64,000 nt of DNA from Bradyrhizobium prioriisuperbiae (lineage in GTDB: Bacteria; Pseudomonadota; Alphaproteobacteria; Rhizobiales; Xanthobacteraceae): assembly GCF_032397745.1 (NCBI RefSeq), contig NZ_CP135921.1:6250501-6314500 (forward strand), given 5' to 3'. Each line of letters opens with the position of its first letter. Positions within the stretch are counted from its first letter, which is position 1. The notes under the pieces are model-generated. The model ran no database searches and was not told the DNA's origin. It saw only the letters and a program-made list of their open reading frames with translations. The translations under genes were made by a program, and so were the position numbers. Below are positions 26,191 through 34,614 of the stretch, piece by piece.

Positions 26191-26499
26191 CTAGTCTTCC
26201 TGACGTAGCGCTTGCTCGAAATTTCGACCGCCGTAAGCGATGGTGACAATCTCCACCCGGGTTTTGAAAACCCGGAAAGCGATCGTCGCCCGGCGTTCGA
26301 AGCCGATTGTCCGTAGGCCCGGCAGAATATCGTCGCGTTTGGTGCCGCGCTCGGGGAAGGTCGCCAGTTCCATGCACGCCTTTTGAATGCGCCGGATGTA
26401 GCCGATGGCGATTTCTAGACTGCTCTCGCTGGCGATGTAATCGTACAACGCGGCCAAGTCGGCCAGCGCCTCGTCACGATACTCAACCTTATGCGTCAC
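26191..26499 (-). CDS. parE: RelE/ParE family toxin
   Basis: 102 residues with the ParE-like core: EYRDEALADLAALYDYIASES, IRRIQKACMELATFPERGTKR, and GFERRATIAFRVFKTRVEIVTIAYGGRNFE. ParE toxins inhibit gyrase while RelE relatives cleave mRNA; the sequence looks nearer to ParE. It overlaps the antitoxin gene by 11 bases. Confidence 0.9.
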   Translation of the reverse strand: MTHKVEYRDEALADLAALYDYIASESSLEIAIGYIRRIQKACMELATFPERGTKRDDILPGLRTIGFERRATIAFRVFKTRVEIVTIAYGGRNFEQALRQED

Positions 26500-26764
26500 G
26501 TTTGGAGGCTTTCACTTTCCGCGCGTGCCTCGCCTCTAACCGTTTAAACACGGCCTCGGCCGGGATGTTCGGCTTCTTGTTCGCCATCGAGGCCAGCACC
26601 TTCTGGCGCAGCAAGTCATCCAGGGCGGCTTCCTCGCGTTCGAGTGCCCGCAATCCTGCCCGCAACACCTCGCTGGCGTTATCATATTGTCCGCTTGCCA
26701 ACCGGCGGTTGACGCTGGCCTGCAAGGGACCAAGAGTGACGCTGATGGGTTTACTCGTTCGCAT
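26489..26764 (-). CDS. parD: ParD-type antitoxin
   Basis: 91 residues. The N-terminal ribbon-helix-helix (SVTLGPLQASVNRRLASGQYDNASEVLRAGLRALE) matches ParD/CopG antitoxins; the charged tail binds the toxin. It is the first gene of the pair, with the palindrome upstream as probable self-operator. Confidence 0.9.
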   Translation of the reverse strand: MRTSKPISVTLGPLQASVNRRLASGQYDNASEVLRAGLRALEREEAALDDLLRQKVLASMANKKPNIPAEAVFKRLEARHARKVKASKRDA

Positions 26765-26795
26765 GGTCGTGCCTTTCCTTTGTGCTCTTATACCA

Positions 26796-26810
26796 CAAAG
26801 TACGACTTTG
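26796..26810. promoter_or_regulatory. ParDE operator palindrome
   Basis: CAAAGT and ACTTTG arms around ACG, 32 bases upstream of parD. Autorepression by the ParDE complex at such sites is known for the family. Confidence 0.6.
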
Positions 26811-27143
26811 TCATACAGGCCTCCTGGCAGGGTGTTGCATTTGGGCGCGCCAAGAGGCCGGGCTTTTGGCTGCGCCTGGAGCCGTTACACATCTCCGCTC
26901 AGCGGGTGACAATCCCTCGCGCAAAAACAGTGAGCTCCTCGCCGGAGGCACTCGGTCACGCCTCTGCCTGCGGCACCGCTATCACTGAGGCGCGCGCCGC
27001 GTGCCGTTCTTAACCAGCCTCGTCGCCGCAGTCGGTCCCGCATCCCGCTTTGCGGAGCTATGCTGATGCTCCTGCGGCTGCTTTTTTTGGTAATGCGAGT
27101 GCCTTCCCATCCCGGCCGCATCAAGGCCAAAGCCTTCGGCGCT
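26811..27143. other. Gene-free stretch left of the CRISPR array
   Basis: About 330 bases without a supported gene. A weak stem (GGAGC 27054-27058 with GCTCC 27068-27072) is followed by a T7 run at 27082-27088, a poor candidate terminator that would block rightward read-through into the array. No AT-rich leader is evident here, consistent with the true leader lying on the cas side. Confidence 0.5.
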
Positions 27144-29748
27144 TCGCGGCCTGGACCGCGATCTCTGAAACGCTATTCTCCATGCTAAAGCACGACGCCC
27201 CCAATGTGGTTGCCGCTGGACCGCGATCTCTGAAACGCTATTCTGGTCCGACGGCTTCTGCAGGAACGCGGCCCGTTGCCGCTGGACCGCGATCTCTGAA
27301 ACGCTATTCTGCATTCGTGAAGCTCTACTTCGGTTGATACGTTGCCGCTGGACCGCGATCTCTGAAACGCTATTCTCGCGCCTTTAACTTGCCACGACGC
27401 CCCGCGTTGCCGCTGGACCGCGATCTCTGAAACGCTATTCTGGGCCCCAGCATGGGAGCCCGGCCGAAAGAGTTGCCGCTGGACCGCGATCTCTGAAACG
27501 CTATTCTTGGTCGGCGATCTCAACGCGCATCGTGTTGTTGCCGCTGGACCGCGATCTCTGAAACGCTATTCTCACGGCCGCGAAGTTGCCGGAAGAGCCG
27601 CGGTTGCCGCTGGACCGCGATCTCTGAAACGCTATTCTGGCCGCCAGCTTTCGCCAGCGGCCAAGTCAGTTGCCGCTGGACCGCGATCTCTGAAACGCTA
27701 TTCTGCTGGGAAGACATGGACCTCGTCAATCGCTGTTGCCGCTGGACCGCGATCTCTGAAACGCTATTCTAAAGGCTTGCTCACACCGCGCCCTCCGGGG
27801 GTTGCCGCTGGACCGCGATCTCTGAAACGCTATTCTGTCGACTTCTATGGCGACTGACGCGCCCGAGTTGCCGCTGGACCGCGATCTCTGAAACGCTATT
27901 CTCAGACCATTCAAGTCCTGACGCTGAATTGAGTTGCCGCTGGACCGCGATCTCTGAAACGCTATTCTAACGATTGCGAATGGAAACTTCACGAGCGGGT
28001 TGCCGCTGGACCGCGATCTCTGAAACGCTATTCTCATCGATTCCAGCAGGACGATTACGGGGCCGTTGCCGCTGGACCGCGATCTCTGAAACGCTATTCT
28101 GCGTCATCGCTAAGGGTGAGGCGGGCGGCAGTTGCCGCTGGACCGCGATCTCTGAAACGCTATTCTTTCCGATCGTTCTATCCGAAGTCCCGCAGGGTTG
28201 CCGCTGGACCGCGATCTCTGAAACGCTATTCTGGCCAATGACAATTTCCGGGGCCATGCGGAGTTGCCGCTGGACCGCGATCTCTGAAACGCTATTCTTG
28301 ACGGGCAAAGAGGCAGAGGCCGCGGCTAGTTGCCGCTGGACCGCGATCTCTGAAACGCTATTCTAGCTGGTTGCCGGCCATCAGCAACCGCTCTGTTGCC
28401 GCTGGACCGCGATCTCTGAAACGCTATTCTGGTAGCGACTCACGATGCGCCCCCAATTGCGTTGCCGCTGGACCGCGATCTCTGAAACGCTATTCTCCTC
28501 GTCAGCTAGGGCACAACCCTAGGACAGTTGCCGCTGGACCGCGATCTCTGAAACGCTATTCTCCGGTGCCTGATAGTTGGTAATCCGCACCTGTTGCCGC
28601 TGGACCGCGATCTCTGAAACGCTATTCTTGAACGGTTAAGACATCGCCGATATTTCGAGTTGCCGCTGGACCGCGATCTCTGAAACGCTATTCTATCCGC
28701 TTCCGCGCCGGCTACCTGGACCAGTTGCCGCTGGACCGCGATCTCTGAAACGCTATTCTTCTTCCGCCAGCTTTCCTGCGCTCTGATGCGTTGCCGCTGG
28801 ACCGCGATCTCTGAAACGCTATTCTGTTTTTGCGCCGCGTCACACCCGGCCGCAAGTTGCCGCTGGACCGCGATCTCTGAAACGCTATTCTCATCTTCGC
28901 CTCTGACCCAACCGGCGCATCGTTGCCGCTGGACCGCGATCTCTGAAACGCTATTCTGAGAAACCGGAAGATTGCTTGTCACTCTTGGTTGCCGCTGGAC
29001 CGCGATCTCTGAAACGCTATTCTCAGGCCAGTTCGTGAAGCGCAGCGACCGCAGTTGCCGCTGGACCGCGATCTCTGAAACGCTATTCTGGGCGCGGCGG
29101 GTGGCCCAGGCTTTCTGCGGTTGCCGCTGGACCGCGATCTCTGAAACGCTATTCTAATCTGGATAAGGGCCGACATCATCCGCGGTTGCCGCTGGACCGC
29201 GATCTCTGAAACGCTATTCTTCATCCATCACACCGGCAAGGACGTAACGCGTTGCCGCTGGACCGCGATCTCTGAAACGCTATTCTGGTTGCCGGATCTA
29301 CCGTAGCGACTAAAAAGTTGCCGCTGGACCGCGATCTCTGAAACGCTATTCTTTCCCGGAGCCACTTTTCGAGGAAGATATTGTTGCCGCTGGACCGCGA
29401 TCTCTGAAACGCTATTCTCAGTCCGGACGCGTAGCAGTAAGCGCGCAAGTTGCCGCTGGACCGCGATCTCTGAAACGCTATTCTAATAGGTGGCGACGGC
29501 TGATAGAGCGCGCCGTTGCCGCTGGACCGCGATCTCTGAAACGCTATTCTGATCGACGCCAACGACCGGGTGAAGAAAGCGTTGCCGCTGGACCGCGATC
29601 TCTGAAACGCTATTCTCGATCGTCGTCTTTATGAATTGCGCACAAGGTTGCCGCTGGACCGCGATCTCTGAAACGCTATTCTTGGTGGCCGCAGTAACGT
29701 CGGCGCTGACAAGTTGCCGCTGGACCGCGATCTCTGAAACGCTATTCT
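27144..29748 (+). CRISPR. Type II-C CRISPR array: 40 repeats, 39 spacers
   Basis: The 36-base repeat begins GTTGCCGCTGGACC and ends CTGAAACGCTATTCT. Thirty-nine copies (first 27209-27244, last 29713-29748) look identical; a fortieth at 27144-27179 has a changed 5' end and is the degenerate terminal repeat. Spacers are 30 bases, except five of 29 (starting 27180, 27377, 27508, 28695 and 29156). crRNA orientation is plus, because the anti-repeat of the tracrRNA gene at 34615-34646 is the complement of the plus-strand repeat. The degenerate copy at the left end suggests that new spacers enter at the right, cas2-proximal end. Each repeat has TGGACC and TATTCT 16 bases apart, a possible built-in promoter. 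No spacer origin could be assigned. Confidence 0.98.
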
Positions 29749-29755
29749 GGATAAG

Positions 29756-29788
29756 CAGGTATCCCGTTGAAAATAAACGGGATACCTG
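29756..29788. repeat. Perfect 13-bp inverted repeat between last CRISPR repeat and cas2
   Basis: CAGGTATCCCGTT (29756-29768) and AACGGGATACCTG (29776-29788) form a perfect 13-pair stem with a 7-base loop, 8 bases after the last repeat. It sits where the leader should be. It could end the leftward cas mRNA or the rightward crRNA precursor, or be a site for integration proteins. T-tracts on both sides are weak. Confidence 0.75.
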
Positions 29789-29820
29789 TCCTTTCCAGAG
29801 GAGAGAATTGGCTATAAATC

Positions 29821-30159
29821 TCAAAAAAGGGCGAGCTGATCTGGGTTTTTCTTTTGCCTCTTGCGCCGTTGCCCCGAGAATCGAACGATGTTTTCATATT
29901 GCTTGTCCGTGAAAGTCAGGATGTGCACATCGCCCCGGTCGGGCAGACTGTTCTCGATACGCCGCATATAGGTTTCGAACTGTTCTTTACCGTTGCAGAA
30001 GCGAGCATAGACCGAAAACTGGCTTTTCTCGAAGCCCTGATCGAGCAGGAATTCACGAAATTTCGTGGCGGCCTTGCTCTGGGCCGGGGTCGTGACCGGC
30101 AAATCGAACATCACAAAAATCCACATGAGGCGATAGCCGTTGAGTTGGGTGACGGTCAT
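29821..30159 (-). CDS. cas2: CRISPR-associated endonuclease Cas2 (type II)
   Basis: 112 residues from ATG 30159; the open frame runs further upstream but the ATG overlaps the cas1 stop as ATGA. The ferredoxin-like core opens MWIFVMFDLPV, with the conserved Asp19, then FREFLLDQGFEKSQFSVYARF and DRGDVHILTFTDKQYENIVRF, typical of type II Cas2. With Cas1 it forms the spacer-integration complex. Last gene of the cas9-cas1-cas2 operon and nearest to the array. Confidence 0.97.
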   Translation of the reverse strand: MTVTQLNGYRLMWIFVMFDLPVTTPAQSKAATKFREFLLDQGFEKSQFSVYARFCNGKEQFETYMRRIENSLPDRGDVHILTFTDKQYENIVRFSGQRRKRQKKNPDQLALF

Positions 30160-31079
30160 GCGATCAGTGATCCCAGGCCGGCCAATTCGATCGCCGAAGG
30201 AGGGCGCGGAAGGACCAGATCCAGAGTTTTTCCTGTTTCGAAACAACGTGACAGAGATTGAGCTAGTCTTCCGGCTGCCACTGAAACGGTCGTGGTTCCG
30301 TTTTCGCCGGGAAGATCCACGGCGATCAGTCCCGCGAAAGCGCGTTTGGCCTCGGGGGTTACCTCCACACATCCTCGCGCCGCGAGTTGCACCGCGATAA
30401 CGTCTACGAGGGGTCTGAACGGTTCGATGAGATCGTCTGCCAGCGCAAACGCGTTGCCGCGATTGGCATGGTGAATGCCTATGGATGGATGCAGGCCTGC
30501 CGCGACGACGGAACGGGCGAGCAACGAGCGTAAAACGGTGTAGCCGTAGTTCAGCAATCCATTGACGCCGCCAGCCTCGCGGTTACGGCGAAAATCCTCG
30601 CCCATTAACAGCGGCCAGTAACGGCGCGCGGCTTGCGCCTCCACATTCTCGGGATCGCCGGAACGAACCCGACGTGACAACATGTCGAAGGCGTCGGTTG
30701 GAATGCCTTGCGCTTCCAGCACCGCCGCCTGCCAGTTGATTTTTGCAACGACGACGTCTCGCCACAACTGCTTGGTCAGCGGTTTACTCGCCTCCCATTG
30801 CGCGCGCATTCGTGCATTCTGGCCGTGATGTCCCTCCAAGGGCGTACACACGGCAACCGGTGCATGGTTCGAGCCGCATAGCACCATCACCGCGCCACGC
30901 TGAGCTAGCGCCACAACGAGGTTGGTGCTCCAGGTTGTGCCATGGGCATGGACAATCACCGCGGCGACATCGTCGAGAGGAATGCGGCCGATCTCCGCCT
31001 TGTCCTTGCTGACGATGAGAAAGCCGCGATAAGCTGAGAGATGCTGGCCGTCGATCGCGATGTCGACGATGCGCTCCAC
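30156..31079 (-). CDS. cas1: CRISPR-associated integrase Cas1 (type II)
   Basis: 307 residues from a GTG that overlaps the cas9 TAG by one base. Active-site residues by family comparison are Glu148 (NVEAQAARRYW), His204 (GIHHANRGN) and Glu219 (LADDLIEPFRP). The N-terminal beta domain opens MERIVDIAIDGQHLSAYRGFL. It integrates new spacers with Cas2. With only cas9, cas1 and cas2 and no csn2 or cas4 nearby, the locus is type II-C. Confidence 0.97.
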   Translation of the reverse strand: MERIVDIAIDGQHLSAYRGFLIVSKDKAEIGRIPLDDVAAVIVHAHGTTWSTNLVVALAQRGAVMVLCGSNHAPVAVCTPLEGHHGQNARMRAQWEASKPLTKQLWRDVVVAKINWQAAVLEAQGIPTDAFDMLSRRVRSGDPENVEAQAARRYWPLLMGEDFRRNREAGGVNGLLNYGYTVLRSLLARSVVAAGLHPSIGIHHANRGNAFALADDLIEPFRPLVDVIAVQLAARGCVEVTPEAKRAFAGLIAVDLPGENGTTTVSVAAGRLAQSLSRCFETGKTLDLVLPRPPSAIELAGLGSLIA

Positions 31080-34000
31080 TAGCCGGTCGTCCCCGGGCGG
31101 TCGCGGGGGCCGGGATCGAGTACCTGTCCGAGTTCGTCGATCCTGACCTGTCGCGCTTTCACCCGCTTCAATCCGCCGGCTGTGGGGGCGAAATACTTGA
31201 ACGGATCGAGCTCGCTCGACACGGCATCTCTTCTCTTGAGGTCTCCTGCCTCATGTGGTTCCGCCAGCGTGACCTGGCCGCTTTGAGCGAATTTGACGAC
31301 ACGCATCAATTTGCGGCCATGTCCATTCTCTTCGATCGCGAGAAGATCGTACTGATGCAGGGAAAGGACCTTTCTTGCCGTCGGGTTGTCGCGGCGAATG
31401 GTTGAAAGCCAATTCGGTTGATGTGCATCGAACATCGACACCACTTCGGGAACCCACTTGCCATCCTTCAATTCCCAGACATCGTACCGATAGTTTGAGT
31501 CACCCTTGTAGCCCTTGTAGGCACGGCCCTGCTTGTCGCGAATAACGATCACGGACAGCGGCTCTGTGATGCGGAGCCGCCGAATGCCGCGAAACGGCGC
31601 TGGTCCGAGCTCCGGGAATTTCAACAATCTGGTTTCGAACGCTTTTCCATCCAGGCCCTTTGTCCAACTGAGAAGAGCTGAACGCAGATCGGGATCACGC
31701 ACGCCCTCGATATCTGCAGCCTTCTTCAGCGCCGTCAGGGGGACGCGATGCACGACAAGATCGTTGCCTTTGCCGTCTTTTTCGCCGGTGAGGCCATAAG
31801 CGGTGTCGTTGTGCAGCCGCCCGGCTGTCGTGTCCCGTTTTTTCGATGATGTGGTTTTGGCCACGGTGCCATGGTCGGGGCGATGGCTCACGACAATGCG
31901 GTTGACGATTGCACCGAGATGCTCGCGAAAATCGTCCCAGGGTTCCGGCAGATTTGCGGTCATGCGGTTTGCCGCGTCGTGGCCGCGCGATCCGGCTTCC
32001 CGTGAAATACGCTGCAGCAGATGCCGATCGGTCACGGCGGTGACGGCCGCATCGATGGCGTGATGGCGATGATCGCGCCGGTTCTTCGGCTGATCCGCTC
32101 CGCCGCCGAAATTGTGGTCCGGCAGCAGGCTGTTCAGTCCCCAGCTTCGGCGCAGCATCTCCGTGAGGCGGCCGGGCGAGACCCAGACACGGCCGCTGCC
32201 TTCGCCTGTGTCAGGAAAAAGCGCGCTCAGATATTCGCGGGCGAGGCTTGACAGATACTGCGTATCGACGAGCTGGCGGGCGAGAAAACCGCCTTGCGCA
32301 TCGTGCCGTGACATCGCATCCGGCTCGAAGCGCCAGCGTTTCCCGCGCGGCAATCGGGCGGCACGGGCGGCAATCTCCTCCCAGTCCGGCTGATGACCGA
32401 AGGCTTCGTAAGGGGAGCGTTTGCGTTTCTCGCGGTTCGCCTCCCGCATGCAGAGCAGGCGATTGTCGCTGGAATCGTCCAGCGTGGCACTGAAGGGAAG
32501 GATGTGGTCGACCTCCACCGCGCTTGAGAACAGCATCTCGATCGAGATCTGCTGTCCGGTATAGATGCAGCGCCGGTCCAGGGCGTTGTCCCGGTTCAAT
32601 TCCTCCCAGAGTTTAAGCAGTGCGCGGTTGCTGCCGCGGTCAGCGAGACCGATTTCAACCAGCTTTTTAGAGCGTTGCTCGGCGGCCTCGCGGTTTTGCC
32701 GATTGCGGGTGTTGATCTCGCGTTTGCGCTCTTCGTCGAGCTTCAGCTCACGGGCGAGTTCGATCGCAATCTGCTCCGGCGGCCCATAGCTCTTGATCAG
32801 GCGATTGACGATGCGGCGAAGCTGGTTGAGTCCGATATGAACGGTCGGGTTGGTGAGCCGGCCGATCCGCAGTTCGGCCGCGTCATCCGGATTGCCTGTG
32901 CCGGGCATGATATGGCGCTCGAGCACGGCGCCATAGTAGGGGAGCTCATCGAGAACTTCGCCGCTGCGAAAGTCCGAGTGATCGCCGAGACCGGCCTTCT
33001 GCACGGCCTCGCTATAGACGATGACCTCCGCGCGCAAAGCGCCGATCAAGCGCGTCGTTGCGGTGATGCCGAAGCGGCCATATCCCTCGGGCAGGCGTGC
33101 GCCGGCCGTCGCCCGCGCTTGATCCGGTGTCAGACCATGGCTGGTCTGCAGCCAGTCGAGCAGGGCCTGCTCATCCGCGTCGCTTTCCTGCTCGCGAATA
33201 CGGGATACGATCTGCCATTGCGTGTCGGCATCGATGCCTGGCCATCGGTGACTGAACCGTGTCTTGGCACCGAACTCGGCCGCGACCTCGTCTCCCTTGA
33301 GATCCCTACGATTCTCGCTCTCCTTGTTGAAGCGTGCATCGGGATCGAGCTTGAGCGTTTTGCGCAGGCTTTCGAAGGTGACGACGCGCTTATCCTTCAG
33401 TTTGAGATAGAGAATATCGCGCTGCTCCAGTGTCAGCGCTACAGCGGTCTGCCCGGGCCGCACGATCTTGAGGGCGTTCAACTCCTCCAACAGTCGCCGT
33501 TTTTGAAACAAGGGGTGCGCTTTGGGCAGACGCGTTTCGCGAGCAACAAGGGTACAGGTACCGATTTTCGGTTGTTTCAGCGGGCGCTGGTAAAAGATGA
33601 TTTCATAAAGACGATCTCTGACTTCAGCAGTCAGAGCGTGGGGATGATGCGGCATCTGGGCGGCCCAGATCGCATCGAACTCCTCTTCCAGCATCTGGCG
33701 GTCGGGATAAAAGTCATAACCGTCACCCTTGGCGTTCTCGCCTGTCTCCGGCCGCAGGCGGGTGCGTACGCTGGGGGTCGCGTTGGGGTTGGTGCCGCTG
33801 GCCCGCAGGCCGTGCAGGTATTCACCGAGTGTCTCCGCACCGGCGTCCCGCATGGCTTCGTGGAGCCGGATTACGCCGAGCCGGATCTTGCCGTCTTCGT
33901 CGTTTTTGCCCCGATCGGCCTTGCGGTTGGACTTGAAGCCGCGCCGCTGGTTGAGGTGAAACAGAGCCCGTCCCAAATGATGCAACGGCAGGGACTCGCG

Positions 34001-34321
34001 TAACGCTCGGGCACGCAATGCAAACGGATCGAGAATGGCGAGGGCGTTGCGTTCGGTGTCATCGGCCGGGAAAAGTCCAGCCAGTGTCAGGTGCTTGAGA
34101 AGCGCGGCTTGCCGCTGCTTAAACCGGTCGCGCCGCCGCCGCATCGCCCGTGCCGCACGGCGATCGACCGCGAGTGACGCGCCTGATTTTGGATCGCGGC
34201 CATCGGAGAAGATGCGCGAGCCAGCCGCGATGATGCCGCAAGGCATGTCGCGGTCGTCCAGTTTGACGGCGGTCCAGCCCAAAGAATTCGTGCCGAGATC
34301 GGCCCCCAGCCTCCAACGCAT
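31079..34321 (-). CDS. cas9: CRISPR-associated endonuclease Cas9, type II-C
   Basis: 1080 residues from ATG 34321 (GGGGGAG upstream), in the II-C size range. RuvC-I LGADLGTNSLGW with Asp8; Arg-rich bridge helix near 54-78; REC lobe to ~500; RuvC-II IAIELAREL with Glu521; HNH VEVDHILPFSATLDDSSDN with His606 and Asn620/Asn629; RuvC-III RDHRHHAIDAA with His754 and Asp757; wedge and PAM-interacting domain to the end. All nuclease residues are intact, so it should be active. The frame is open upstream to 34663, but that part crosses the promoter and tracrRNA gene and has no Cas9 similarity. An 11-base match to the long tracrRNA guide lies 68 bases upstream of the start. Confidence 0.98.
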   Translation of the reverse strand: MRWRLGADLGTNSLGWTAVKLDDRDMPCGIIAAGSRIFSDGRDPKSGASLAVDRRAARAMRRRRDRFKQRQAALLKHLTLAGLFPADDTERNALAILDPFALRARALRESLPLHHLGRALFHLNQRRGFKSNRKADRGKNDEDGKIRLGVIRLHEAMRDAGAETLGEYLHGLRASGTNPNATPSVRTRLRPETGENAKGDGYDFYPDRQMLEEEFDAIWAAQMPHHPHALTAEVRDRLYEIIFYQRPLKQPKIGTCTLVARETRLPKAHPLFQKRRLLEELNALKIVRPGQTAVALTLEQRDILYLKLKDKRVVTFESLRKTLKLDPDARFNKESENRRDLKGDEVAAEFGAKTRFSHRWPGIDADTQWQIVSRIREQESDADEQALLDWLQTSHGLTPDQARATAGARLPEGYGRFGITATTRLIGALRAEVIVYSEAVQKAGLGDHSDFRSGEVLDELPYYGAVLERHIMPGTGNPDDAAELRIGRLTNPTVHIGLNQLRRIVNRLIKSYGPPEQIAIELARELKLDEERKREINTRNRQNREAAEQRSKKLVEIGLADRGSNRALLKLWEELNRDNALDRRCIYTGQQISIEMLFSSAVEVDHILPFSATLDDSSDNRLLCMREANREKRKRSPYEAFGHQPDWEEIAARAARLPRGKRWRFEPDAMSRHDAQGGFLARQLVDTQYLSSLAREYLSALFPDTGEGSGRVWVSPGRLTEMLRRSWGLNSLLPDHNFGGGADQPKNRRDHRHHAIDAAVTAVTDRHLLQRISREAGSRGHDAANRMTANLPEPWDDFREHLGAIVNRIVVSHRPDHGTVAKTTSSKKRDTTAGRLHNDTAYGLTGEKDGKGNDLVVHRVPLTALKKAADIEGVRDPDLRSALLSWTKGLDGKAFETRLLKFPELGPAPFRGIRRLRITEPLSVIVIRDKQGRAYKGYKGDSNYRYDVWELKDGKWVPEVVSMFDAHQPNWLSTIRRDNPTARKVLSLHQYDLLAIEENGHGRKLMRVVKFAQSGQVTLAEPHEAGDLKRRDAVSSELDPFKYFAPTAGGLKRVKARQVRIDELGQVLDPGPRDRPGTTG

Positions 34322-34373
34322 GCGCAACTCCCCCGAGCAATTGCTAGTGTAAGATACTTGCGAGTTAGAATGC

Positions 34374-34404
34374 AATATAAATTTATGTAAGAGCGGTTGA
34401 GGAA
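34374..34404 (-). promoter_or_regulatory. Candidate cas9 promoter region
   Basis: The AT-rich stretch upstream of cas9 has, on the minus strand, TATATT (34374-34379) as a possible -10. A -35 at 17-base spacing would fall at 34397-34402, which is not a good consensus match but overlaps the Cas9 self-target. No alternative is clearly better. Confidence 0.4.
34389..34399 (+). promoter_or_regulatory. Predicted Cas9 self-target (11-base seed match) in cas9 upstream region
   Basis: AAGAGCGGTTG here is identical to the 11 bases directly 5' of the repeat-like part of the tracrRNA gene (34567-34577). Bases further 5' do not match. The 3' flank, where a PAM must lie, is AGGAATTT. An 11-base guide would allow Cas9 binding but not cutting, so the site would be a repressor site. 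The match is seen in the sequence; the repression role is inferred from S. pyogenes. Confidence 0.7.
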
Positions 34405-34577
34405 TTTGCGTTGGCGTCCGAATCGATCTAGCTTCGTTTTCCGTAATCAGAGGGTAGATATCCAAAGTCTGTCTGACGTCGTGGTCCGCACTCGGCGTCG
34501 CAAGCGGGCACCGTCTTGCTTGATTGCGAATAATCGTTCGGGGCGACAAAGCTCTCCTTTGCCACCAAGAGCGGTTG

Positions 34578-34614
34578 GTTGCCGCTTGACCGGGCTCTGA
34601 AGTCGCGCAATTCT
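34578..34614 (+). repeat. Degenerate CRISPR repeat upstream of the tracrRNA anti-repeat
   Basis: GTTGCCGCTTGACCGGGCTC at the start and AATTCT at the end align with the array repeat (GTTGCCGCTGGACCGCGATC ... TATTCT) with several changes and a one-base length difference. It is in the same orientation as the array, 4.8 kb away across the cas genes. Confidence 0.85.
34586..34614 (+). promoter_or_regulatory. Candidate promoter for the short tracrRNA, inside the degenerate repeat
   Basis: TTGACC (34586-34591) and AATTCT (34609-34614) are 17 bases apart. Initiation ~7 bases later would start the RNA near 34621, within the anti-repeat. The TTGACC is closer to the -35 consensus than the TGGACC of array repeats. 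Confidence 0.45.

Noticed and set aside
27969..27998. Spacer ending in GAGCGG as a second match to the cas9 upstream target
   Set aside because: Only the GAGCGG core is shared, and the flank after it would not match the same PAM position; too short to count.
27185..29824. Open frames with repeated RIAFQRSRSSGN, NSVSEIAVQRQ or CRWTAISETLF units
   Set aside because: These are translations of the CRISPR repeat in various frames, not repeat proteins.
26811..30156. csn2, cas4 or a second cas operon near the array
   Set aside because: No frame here resembles Csn2 or Cas4, so II-A and II-B were ruled out in favour of II-C.
30160..30372. N-terminal extension of cas2 by 71 codons
   Set aside because: It lies inside cas1 and has no Cas2 similarity; the ATG at 30159 overlaps the cas1 stop.
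32675..34003. 442-codon open frame opposite cas9
   Set aside because: No recognisable domain and fully inside intact cas9; typical high-G+C shadow.
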